From: Atrina japonica
Lineage: Eukaryota > Mollusca > Bivalvia > Pterioida > Pinnidae
DNA: 64,000 bases
Direction: 5' to 3'
Assembly (NCBI GenBank): GCA_030159075.1
Contig: BROG01000132.1
Span: 1-64,000 of the forward strand
The notes beneath the pieces are model-generated. The model was not told where the DNA came from. It saw only the letters and a list, made by a program, of their open reading frames with translations, and searched no databases. The position numbers and the translations under genes are program-made. This document shows positions 51,101 to 56,986 of the stretch, piece after piece (the first letter of the stretch is position 1; every line of letters begins with the position of its first letter).

Positions 51101-51217
51101 ATGTGATCTCACCCTCCAGACAGACTGTCTTTTCCGGATATCTTTTCCATTTGTGTAACCGTCAGAATTACCAAGGCTGATCGACAGCTGGTCTCGTCGG
51201 CTGTTAGTTGCAATCAT
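30864..51217 (-). CDS. MAN1B1: ER mannosyl-oligosaccharide 1,2-alpha-mannosidase (MAN1B1), 11 exons
   Basis: Join, in transcript order: 51217-51113, 47842-47588, 46871-46683, 45570-45495, 43832-43641, 41012-40864, 39199-39011, 35109-34922, 33282-33159, 32893-32699, 31193-30864. Total 1,992 nt, 663 residues plus stop (human 699), all junctions GT-AG and in phase. It is a type II membrane protein: cytosolic residues 1-45, a membrane segment at about 46-63, a charged stem to about 208, then the GH47 catalytic domain. It trims one mannose from Man9GlcNAc2 on glycoproteins and marks misfolded ones for ER-associated degradation. Residues equivalent to the human catalytic acids are present: Glu297 (NLFEITIR), Asp429 ([10 protein letters not shown]) and Glu565 ([11 protein letters not shown]). 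The family cysteine pair is present ([15 protein letters not shown]). The calcium-site Thr before EAHP is Ser653. The stem is poorly conserved and the start rests on the [11 protein letters not shown] match to the human N-terminus. Confidence 0.95.
31194..32698 (-). other. MAN1B1: MAN1B1 intron 10
   Basis: Non-coding. It holds two members of the CCTGGAAATTTTTGCCCC hairpin family: a decayed one at about 31478-31625 and a good one at 32403-32621 (TACTGTATACATGGAAATTT to GCGAAAATTTTCAGGTATG). Confidence 0.7.
32403..32621. mobile_element. Hairpin element, CCTGGAAATTTTTGCCCC family (copy 5)
   Basis: The left end contains three tandem GGTTATTTTCGCCCC-like phrases. The right end, GCGAAAATTTTCAGGTATG, is complementary to the left end. 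It is the best preserved copy in the window. Confidence 0.6.
32699..32893 (-). CDS. MAN1B1: MAN1B1 exon 10
   Basis: Residues 490-554. It contains [30 protein letters not shown] and LSPEIVYFN. Acceptor CATGCAG, donor GTATGG. Confidence 0.96.
33159..33282 (-). CDS. MAN1B1: MAN1B1 exon 9
   Basis: Residues 448-489, including [16 protein letters not shown] and [14 protein letters not shown]. It matches the human YVEAIEGVRTHLL region. Confidence 0.95.
33395..33590. repeat. Dispersed repeat (GTCACCAGCTTTAGGTGAAG)
   Basis: It shares GGAGATGTCACCAGCTTTAG and CAATGCAGTGAG with 45720-46130 and 46330-46440. It is a mollusc-type dispersed repeat, class not determined. Confidence 0.5.
33603..33840. mobile_element. 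Hairpin element, CCTGGAAATTTTTGCCCC family (copy 6)
   Basis: TACTGTATGTTTGGAAATTT to GTGAACATTTCCTGGTATAC, core CACCACAGTCTCATAG. Confidence 0.55.
34335..34470. mobile_element. Hairpin MITE, AAGGTGCCAAGTCCT family (copy 2)
   Basis: CTACAAAAGGTCATTATTCC to GGACTTGAGACCTTTTGTA, with the core GATTGGTCAGTCCCATGACA shared with 27170-27308. Confidence 0.65.
34675..34889. mobile_element. AT-rich element with TACTGTA ends
   Basis: TACTGTACATCCAGAAACAT at the left and TGACTTACAGTA at the right. The interior resembles 21445-21590 (TTTCACGATTTCAAATG, CATCACACTTCATTA). Confidence 0.45.
34922..35109 (-). CDS. MAN1B1: MAN1B1 exon 8
   Basis: Residues 386-447, including [16 protein letters not shown] and [20 protein letters not shown] with the catalytic Asp429. 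The exon ends two bases into codon 448. Confidence 0.96.
35788..37286. mobile_element. TA-flanked inverted-repeat element, 1.5 kb, younger copy
   Basis: It begins TACCGTATTCGGCCGTGTAT and ends with the complement, ATACACGGCCGATTACGGTA. TA at both boundaries suits a Tc1/mariner-type target. It carries its own nested hairpin at 36066-36172 and no transposase reading frame that I recognise, so it is non-autonomous. Confidence 0.7.
36066..36172. mobile_element. Small hairpin insertion in the 1.5-kb element
   Basis: AGGCTAGACTACACAGGCAC is mirrored by GTGCCTGTGCAAGGTTAGCC, with ATGCAATCC...GGATTGCAT inside. It is absent from the outer copy, so it inserted into the younger copy or its recent ancestor. 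Confidence 0.65.
37590..39010 (-). other. MAN1B1: Rest of MAN1B1 intron 7
   Basis: Non-coding. 37715-37900 is a dispersed repeat (ATACCTGCTATAGCCGCCAC, CCCTTGGGTGGCCCCTATAT) related to 47870-48050. 38800-38930 is a three-unit tandem repeat of about 43 bp (CCAATCACCTGTTGACAAAT). Confidence 0.65.
39011..39199 (-). CDS. MAN1B1: MAN1B1 exon 7
   Basis: Residues 323-385, including [20 protein letters not shown] and [14 protein letters not shown]. Donor GTAAGT, acceptor ATTTCAG. Confidence 0.96.
39270..40005. repeat. Minisatellite of about 53 bp, about 14 units
   Basis: Units contain CAATGTCTTCATCAGTTGAG, CCCAAACTAATGCTC and AAGACAATCGTTTCTA. Two unit types (CAATCGTTTCTATC and CAGTCGTTTCTAAC) alternate in the middle, showing duplication of dimers. 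It lies 70 bp upstream of exon 7 in MAN1B1 intron 6. Confidence 0.9.
40025..40863 (-). other. MAN1B1: Rest of MAN1B1 intron 6
   Basis: Non-coding. A decayed dispersed repeat is at about 40025-40140 (GTGGTCTTTATA). A C-rich and CA stretch is at about 40797-40830. Confidence 0.6.
40864..41012 (-). CDS. MAN1B1: MAN1B1 exon 6
   Basis: Residues 273-322, including [15 protein letters not shown] and [20 protein letters not shown] with the catalytic Glu297. Confidence 0.96.
41290..42690. repeat. 60-bp minisatellite, 23 units
   Basis: Exact 60-bp period with TCTGACTGTACATAACTGAA and CTTCACATAAACTATTATAA in each unit. Because 60 is divisible by three, the minus strand stays open for 494 codons with a 20-residue repeat ([10 protein letters not shown]...). 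That frame has no in-frame ATG, and the differences between units are mostly amino-acid changing, so I read it as non-coding. It lies in MAN1B1 intron 5. Confidence 0.95.
42700..43640 (-). other. MAN1B1: Part of MAN1B1 intron 5
   Basis: Non-coding. Short ACTGGTC...GGACCAGT palindromes recur at about 43000-43160. An inverted SINE-tail fragment is at about 43285-43340. Confidence 0.55.
43641..43832 (-). CDS. MAN1B1: MAN1B1 exon 5
   Basis: The exon starts the catalytic domain: [52 protein letters not shown]. It matches human WKGYRKFAWGHDEL and FGLGLTLIDALDT. Confidence 0.96.
43985..45295. repeat. GT-rich degenerate tandem repeat (GGTTGGTTGTTTGGTTAGCT)
   Basis: About 1.3 kb in which the plus strand is almost only G and T, with repeated TGGTTGGTTGTTTGGTTA and GCTGGTT phrases at roughly 20-bp spacing. 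It fills most of MAN1B1 intron 4. The repeated GG pairs could form two-layer G-quadruplexes on the template strand; that is inference. Confidence 0.9.
45495..45570 (-). CDS. MAN1B1: MAN1B1 exon 4
   Basis: 76 nt coding for the end of the stem ([25 protein letters not shown]). Acceptor TTTTTTTCAG, donor GTAAGT. Weakly conserved, but both junctions and phases fit. Confidence 0.85.
45720..46440. repeat. Dispersed repeats of the GTCACCAGCTTTAGGTGAAG type
   Basis: The first copy is at about 45725-46130 and has an inverted internal part (ACATGGGACCTTGGTCT with GAGGTCCCATGTCACAG). A second partial copy is at about 46330-46440. They lie in MAN1B1 intron 3; no coding content. Confidence 0.5.
46683..46871 (-). 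CDS. MAN1B1: MAN1B1 exon 3
   Basis: 63 codons of acidic, low-complexity lumenal stem ([20 protein letters not shown], then [11 protein letters not shown] and [11 protein letters not shown]). Acceptor GGCAACAG, donor GTAAGA. The sequence is not conserved with vertebrates, as expected for the stem. Confidence 0.85.
46872..47587 (-). other. MAN1B1: MAN1B1 intron 2
   Basis: Non-coding AT-rich sequence; nothing further recognised. Confidence 0.6.
47588..47842 (-). CDS. MAN1B1: MAN1B1 exon 2 (membrane anchor)
   Basis: Residues 36-120. [20 protein letters not shown] matches the human KWKQLSRLQRNMILFLLAF segment. The membrane span is followed by a charged, coiled-coil-prone stem ([20 protein letters not shown]). 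Acceptor TTTTTCAG, donor GTAGGT. Confidence 0.93.
47870..48131. repeat. Dispersed repeat followed by an (AT)n microsatellite
   Basis: 47870-48050 has CAGTCAAACCTGCTATAGTG and CCCTTGGGTGGCCCCTATAT, found also at 37715-37900. (AT)n runs at 48053-48131 with about 80 bp of perfect alternation. Confidence 0.75.
48132..51112 (-). other. MAN1B1: MAN1B1 intron 1
   Basis: Non-coding apart from a doubtful antisense small frame at 49351-49506. A C run of about 17 is at about 50005-50022. No clear transposon ends were seen. Confidence 0.55.
49351..49506 (+). CDS. Doubtful small ORF, antisense in MAN1B1 intron 1
   Basis: 51 codons starting ATGCGACAAG and ending ATGTAG, with a heptad-like pattern ([33 protein letters not shown]) suggesting a coiled coil. 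An AATAAA lies about 90 bp downstream. In the preceding 120 bp, other frames also show protein-like stretches, so this may be a decayed fragment. I do not recognise it. Confidence 0.2.
   Translation: MRQDITEFVNVNITKLEAILSDILLRSHEIQKKLNEMEQSEKALRLFIIPM
51113..51217 (-). CDS. MAN1B1: MAN1B1 exon 1
   Basis: 35 codons, [18 protein letters not shown] to RKRQSVWR, then donor [20 protein letters not shown] aligns with the human RDFISVTLSFGESY segment and decides the start. An in-frame stop lies upstream (51260-51262) with no earlier ATG in this frame. Confidence 0.85.
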
Positions 51218-51260
51218 TTTGTCGTGCTCCGGTCTTTTTATCGACAAACGCAATGGCCAT
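51204..51260 (-). promoter_or_regulatory. Upstream ORF overlapping the MAN1B1 start codon
   Basis: An ATG at 51260 with G at -3 and G at +4 opens an 18-codon frame that ends in TAA 13 nt beyond the start of the main ATG. If transcription begins upstream of it, it would reduce translation from the main start. The transcription start is unknown. Confidence 0.4.
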
Positions 51261-52065
51261 TACTACAATTCATGCAGTGGATAGTCTTATACTTTCTACT
51301 CATGAACTTGGTTCATCTCGTTACATTTTAGTTTCTACTATGATCGCTAAGCTGCGATAGCTAAGTGCATTTCTATCCACACGTCAGATCAGAGAAATTC
51401 AGAAGTTGTACAATGCAAAACCAATATGTAAAGTAGCTTCCGGTCGAGTTAGCAGTATACGGAATTTTATACCTTGATCTGCGTGTGATATTTAAAATAA
51501 CGAGATCAATTCTTATCTTTTAAGATATCATATATTCACAATAAAATTCATTATCATCTCTAAATTGCAAAAAAATACCGTTATGATGATAATTAATACA
51601 AAGCTTAGCAACCAGATGCACAGGCGGATCCAGGATTTTCCGGAGAAAAAAGGCTGAAGGAGGGTAAGTTCTATGGAAACGCTGAGTAAAATCGGAGAAT
51701 TTTATATGCCCCAGCTGGGGCACATAAAATTTTCCGATTTTACCCAGCGTTTCCACAGAAATTAGAAGGAGGGGTCCCCTCTATCGATATATGTAGGATT
51801 CGGAGATGCTACGCTCCTCTCATAAATAAAAATGAAGCCTAAAGAAGAATTTTCTACCTTTCATGAAAATAAGTCTGGACTTGTTGTTTCAAAATATTGA
51901 TCCCACATTGAAAGAACTGAAATCCAGAGGCGTAATCCTGCACAAAAGGAGACCGGGGTATTTAAACATACCCTAACATTTTATTGAATTTTCAACCTCG
52001 ATTCTTTGTCAATTAAATAGGCCTATTTGAAAGAACAGTATAGTTCTACATGCGTTTAATAGGAG
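51261..52065. other. Upstream region of MAN1B1, non-coding
   Basis: It contains a fold-back repeat at 51666-51763. No gene seen. Confidence 0.5.
51666..51763. repeat. 98-bp palindrome centred on CCCCAGCTGGGG
   Basis: Arms of about 48 bp, with TGGAAACGCTGAGTAAAATC on the left and GATTTTACCCAGCGTTTCCA on the right, and almost no spacer. Confidence 0.8.
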
Positions 52066-52067
52066 CA

Positions 52068-52261
52068 TAGGCGTCGGAAAGCAAATTGAAAGTGGGGGGC
52101 TAAACCAACTTAAAACACACACACGCCAAAAACGTCGGGGGGGGGGGGGGCTAAGCCCCAATTTTCAACACCTATACCTATCTTTGCAAAAAAAGTGGGG
52201 GGGGGGGGGGCTAAGCCCCCCCCTTAGCCACCCCCCCTAGCCCCCTCAGTTCCGACGCCAA
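52068..52261. mobile_element. G-run element with GGCGTCGG ends (copy 1)
   Basis: It begins TAGGCGTCGGAAAGCAAATT and ends TCAGTTCCGACGCC. In between are three GTGGGGG...GGGCTAAGCCCC-type units with CAACTTAAAACACACACACG and TTTGCAAAAAAAG. Copies in the other orientation are at 53645 and 55288. Confidence 0.75.
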
Positions 52262-53640
52262 TGAGGAGTCATATATAACACATGTTATATAGGCTATGTC
52301 TCTGATTTAACATCTTTTTTCTCTCCAGAAAACTGGAGGGGGGGGGGTTGAATTCATTATTGTGCGCACATTAGAAGTAGCAAATGACATAACTTTACAT
52401 GGTACGTAAATCAACGACTGAATACATATAACAAGAGGACCATAATTATAGTAGGCCTATATTAAATTAATGATAATCGGCTAGGTAATGGTATTGTTAA
52501 TTTTAAGTTTCAGATTTCAATAATATATCAATAAAGTTTCGTGCGTTTTATCCTTTCATCCGATTGTGTTGAAATTGATTCTTGTAACCAAATAATATTA
52601 ACAGGATTGCTTCGCCTCTGCGACGCCCACCAGTGTTCTGTCCTGGGCTTCAAGGTGGCCCTCGGAAAATATTGCTGGTTATGGAAAACATAATATTAGG
52701 CTAGCACGCCGTAACTTATCACATAAGCGTAACCCTAATGTTTCATATTATGTACTGTACACCTATCTCGCAAGATCAATCTGCTTCTCCGTTACTTTGG
52801 GACTTTCTAACTAACAAACGGTCCGTCCAGTTACCGGACTAATAGACGTTGGGACTAATTAATCTTATTTCTTCAGTCAGGTGAACCAGTGAGCGGTAAA
52901 CTGATTTAAATATGCTATACAAATGGCTACATACCTCACTGACCAGGGGCGGGAGGATTTTCAAGTTAGAGGGGCGCAAATATGGAATATCTTCACCAAG
53001 CATAGCGATGCTTGGTGAAGATTTTGGTAGTTTGTTATTAACTTTCTCACAGTTTAAAGAAAAATTAAATTTTTACACATTTTTGCATTTTAAAGAAACA
53101 CATCATCCGACTGAATAATTTCAGTCATTATTTTGGATTAATTATGAGGCGATATTTCGCAATTGGGATCGGCTTTTACAAATCTTTCAGAAATAAAAAA
53201 TTGAAAATTGGGAAGATCAAGGAAGGACACGAAACAATGTTGTTAATCCAAGGGCATAGGGCGTTAGTGGGTGACATCGGGGCACATGCACCCCACTTTT
53301 AAAACTGGAGGACACAAGTATGTTTGTGCACCCCTACCCCACCTTTTGACGTAATTTCTTTATCACACAGCCACCATTTATTTAAATTCTTGAATTTTTT
53401 TCAAAGAAGTAGTTTTTGTTCTTAAATAATTGATTTTCCGGAATCCGTACATATCATTACCAAAGTTTTTGCGCCTCGCTACGCTCGGCCAAAACATTTA
53501 CACTATATATACTCTTCCTTCCCTATTGTCCATTATTTCGATAAGAAATTTTCGTTTTCTTTTCCTCAGCTTGTACGAATATGAAAATTGATTTGTAAAC
53601 TTGGCAAATTTTGCATAATATCAAAATATTAATTTTATCT
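52262..53640. other. Repeat-rich region without genes
   Basis: A perfect 15-bp-arm hairpin, ATCTTCACCAAGCAT...ATGCTTGGTGAAGAT, lies at 52989-53022. 53260-53520 resembles the interior of the nested G-run element at 8585-9832 (CGCCTCGCTACGCTCGGCC). Confidence 0.5.
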
Positions 53641-53644
53641 CCTA

Positions 53645-53876
53645 GGCGTCGGAGCCGGGGGGGGGGGGGGCTAGGGGGGGGTTTAGCCCCCCCCCCCCAC
53701 TTTTTTTGCAAAAGATAGGCATAGGTGTTGAAAAATTGGGGCTTAGCCCCCCCCCGAAGCGTTTCTGGCGTGTGTGTGTTTTAAGTTGGTTTAAGCCCCC
53801 CCCCCCCCACTTCTTCTGGCGTGTGTGTGTTTTAAGTTGGTTTAGCCCCCCCACTTTCAATTTGCTTCCGACGCCT
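53645..53876. mobile_element. G-run element with GGCGTCGG ends (copy 2, reversed)
   Basis: AGGCGTCGGAGCCGG, then long G and C runs with GGGGCTTAGCCCC, GCGTGTGTGTGTTTTAAGTT twice, and the end CAATTTGCTTCCGACGCC. Confidence 0.75.
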
Positions 53877-54984
53877 TATGTATCTTACCAATTATTTACA
53901 CACTACATGTATGTAGATGTAGGTACCGGGACGGCCAGGGGGTGCCCCCTCCCCACACTTTGTCACATACCAATTTTTTTAATACATTATCAACATGTCC
54001 GGAATCCAGAAAAGGACTTCCTAGAACTTTTAAAAATCAAATTTTTCTGGATTCCCTCATCATGCCCATGCATTTATGTTTACTGATACTTAATTTATAT
54101 TTGATAAACGTTGCACCTGTCAATCTAATGCAATATTTGGCCGGAATAAATGTGATAATTAACTTTCTGGGCTTTGATAATTAAACATTCCACGGGGAAA
54201 TGGCAATTTTTCTGTCTGGAAGCTAGAGGATACCTAATCGAGCTTCCGAATTATTCCATAAACGATATTTTTAACAATAAATAGGTCATAATTCGAAATA
54301 TGGATGATGTGGTTTATTAGCGGATTGCTATGCTTTTTTCGCGTCTGGATGCAGAAGAAAGGGATACCAAACACAAAAAACCATCTAAAAGATGCGTAAA
54401 ACCCTACCCCTAATGAAATATTGTCTCACAATTAATCCAACACTTAGAAATATGTGCAGTGGTGAGGAAGAGAGTAACGCCTAAAATTGATAAAATAGTT
54501 TTAAAACCTTTCATTTTTCTATAAAAAGTCGAAAAATTAACCGGACAAATTTCCAAAAATTTTCGCGCTTCGCTAGGCTCGGCGATTTTAATTGAGATTT
54601 ACAAATCTCCAACTAGGCAGAATTTTCTACCCCGATTTTAAGCGATTTTTTGGGGTGGTAAAACCTGATTTTACCACAAAAAATAGCTTAAAATCGGGGC
54701 AGAAAGTTAGGCCTACACTCCAACTTGAAATCATTTCTCTACTATATATGAGGTATGCATTGCATAAACAGTTTTAAATTAAGTTTAAATTTTAAATTTT
54801 GAAGTAAAAACAAGTTTAATTAATGTCACCACAATTTACACACAATAGGCCTAAATTGAGTTTCAGCAAACAGACCTCTTTCAAGAGGAATCTTTTAGGG
54901 GGGTCCAGAAAATCTTGGAATTTCAAAAGCCCTGGGAGACCTTTTTGGATTCCAGTCGACACTAAAACTATCCACAATATCATG
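53877..54984. other. Repeat-derived non-coding region
   Basis: 54200-54600 shares GTCTGGAAGCTAGAGGATAC and CGCGTCTGGATGCAGA with the interior of 8585-9832, so it is probably another decayed copy. A 100-bp fold-back is at 54612-54712. Confidence 0.45.
54612..54712. repeat. Fold-back repeat
   Basis: TAGGCAGAATTTTCTACCCC with GCGATTTTTTG on the left mirrors CAAAAAATAGC with GGGGCAGAAAGTTAGGCCTA on the right. Confidence 0.7.
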
Positions 54985-55074
54985 TTCCCACTATTTGATT
55001 TACCCTAACCCTAACCCTAAAACCCCGGGGAAATCAAACAGTGGGGAAGAGATACTAATGCACATCACTATACA

Positions 55075-55188
55075 TATGTCCTTTACTAATTTTTTATTTG
55101 TAATAAATTAAAAATGAGTACAGGACAATATATATTGTCCTGTACTCATTTTAAATTTATTACAAATTAAGAATTAGTAAAGGACATA
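55075..55188. repeat. 114-bp palindrome without spacer
   Basis: Two 57-bp arms meet at GGACAATATATATTGTCC (55123-55140). The outer arms run TATGTCCTTTACTAATT... and mirror it with a few mismatches. Confidence 0.85.
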
Positions 55189-55287
55189 TATATAGACCTA
55201 CGTGCCTACTATTCGATTTACCCTAGCCCTAACCCTAAAACCCCGGGTAAATCAAACAGTGGGAAAGTGATACTAATGCACATCACT

Positions 55288-55545
55288 ATACATAGGCGTC
55301 GGAGTCGGGGGTGGGGGCTAGGGGGGGCTTAGCCCCCCCCCTTTTTTTGCAAAGATAGGCATAGGGTGTTGAAAATTGGGGCTTAGCCCCCCCCCCCCCG
55401 ACGTTTCTGACGTTTCTGCGTGTGTTGTGTTTTGTGTGTTGGTTGGTTTAGCCCCCCCCCCACACTTCTGGCGTGTGTGTGTTTTAAGTTGGTTTAGCCC
55501 CCCCCCCCCCACTTTCAATTTGCTTCCGACGCCTATGCTATACAT
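55288..55545. mobile_element. G-run element with GGCGTCGG ends (copy 3)
   Basis: ATAGGCGTCGGAGTCGG to TTGCTTCCGACGCCTAT. Flanks ACTATAC on the left and GCTATAC on the right suggest a 7-8-bp target duplication. Confidence 0.75.
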
Positions 55546-55655
55546 ATATAGACCTACGTGCCTACTATTCGATTTACCCTAGCCCTAACCCTAAAACCCC
55601 GGGTAAATCAAACAGTGGGAAAGTGATACTAGTGCACATCACTATACATATATAG

Positions 55656-56812
55656 GCCTTCGTGTCGAACGCATCACATCATGTAATATATATGTTCAAG
55701 AAATTATATATCATATATACATGTTCAAGAAATTTGCGTTTTCTTATAGTATAACACATTTACATACCACGGTATATTATATACACTAAAATCATTATGA
55801 TGTTTTTCTCTTGGTAGTCAATTTGTAACGGAAACAAAATAAAAATACTTTGTATTACAAAACACATAACTTATATTGGAAATGAACCGATATAATCTAT
55901 TATGTAAAGTGGTAAGATTTAAAAAAAAAATAATATTCTATATAAAAGCAGCGATATATAAAGCTAATATTAGCTTTATATATCGCTGATAAAAGTATAC
56001 CACACCAAAACACACGTACCACCCACGTGCTTCTCTCTTCTGTGCATTCCGACATCCTTGTATTTATTTATTCATAATTTCATACTTATAAAATATTAAA
56101 GCCCGATTTCAGAGTGGCACGGCGTATCTTATTTACAGATCAGAAGTATTGCACACACAATACGCCACTGTCTGTTCGATGTTATATCTATTTTTTGTTT
56201 TTAAATCCAGTTTAATGAATGTGTCATTCAGCCCTGACACAAAATCAGATACCGATACGTCTCCCAGGTGTAAAACTTTTGTCTCTTTTGGCAATGTTAA
56301 CAGGTATGATATATATTGTTTATACAACAGCTAAATATAGCATTGTTTTAAAGTGATAAAATCAGTTAACATTCTATTTAGTTCATGATACACCCGAGAC
56401 GAGATAAGAACAAATATCGAACCAATATTCAAATGGCGGGTTGTTTATATAAAAACTGAAGAAAAAACAAACCGATAGAAAAACAAACACCATACATAAA
56501 TATAATTATACTTTGATTAATTTTTATAATTATACATATCGCTATGTTTTATTGGTGGAACGCCCACCACACAAGCGGAAGTAGAAGGGATCGAATTCTG
56601 ACCTGAAATTTCATGCCAATTGGTCACGTCTGTCGTAAGTGAGCTTTGAAACCAAGACCAAAGCAGGGAAAGGGCTATAACTCGTGGTAACAACACGTGT
56701 TTATGGTTTGATAAGAACTATGGATAAGTAGAGCAGTAGTATATGTCCCACACTTCGCGGCACCTTTTTCCGAGAAACGAACGGTGTCTAGATTTCCCGG
56801 AATTGCGGTGTC
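55656..56812. other. AT-rich region, possibly the left flank or end of the Polinton-like element
   Basis: No gene seen. It holds the 40-bp palindrome at 55949-55988. Terminal repeats of the Polinton-like element could not be identified because the other end is outside the window. Confidence 0.4.
55949..55988. repeat. Perfect 40-bp palindrome flanked by ATAAAAG
   Basis: CAGCGATATATAAAGCTAAT is followed at once by its exact complement. The same seven bases, ATAAAAG, lie immediately on both sides (55942-55948 and 55989-55995). Confidence 0.95.
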
Positions 56813-56820
56813 TATAAATA
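56813..56820 (+). promoter_or_regulatory. Likely TATA box of the Polinton-like polymerase gene
   Basis: TATAAATA followed by GCCG, 167 bp upstream of the first ATG at 56987. It stands out in the local sequence, but initiation is not proven. Confidence 0.45.
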
Positions 56821-56986
56821 GCCGATTCACGGTCTGGTAGTCACACGGGGATATGAATAGTGATATATAACGTGGTACCTATAGCTAGAGTGTCTGTTTT
56901 TTTAATCATGTGTCGACTGCAGGTGTCCAACGGTATAGTGTAAAAACTTGAAAATGCGTTAAACAATTTAACGGCTATTTAAAAAC

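Larger units (their letters stand above)
54985..55655. repeat. Three direct copies of a telomere-like palindromic unit
   Basis: Units at about 54987-55075, 55205-55290 and 55563-55650 each read CCCACTATTTGATTTACCC-like sequence, CCCTAA two or three times, then CCCCGGG and AAATCAAACAGTGGG. Each can fold on itself. The second and third are separated by the G-run element at 55288-55545. Confidence 0.75.

Noticed and set aside
53523..54086. Proline/glycine-rich frames in both directions
   Set aside because: They come from G and C runs of the GGCGTCGG-ended elements. No conserved protein.
55000..55022. True telomere or chromosome end
   Set aside because: There are only three CCCTAA copies, with unrelated sequence continuing on both sides.
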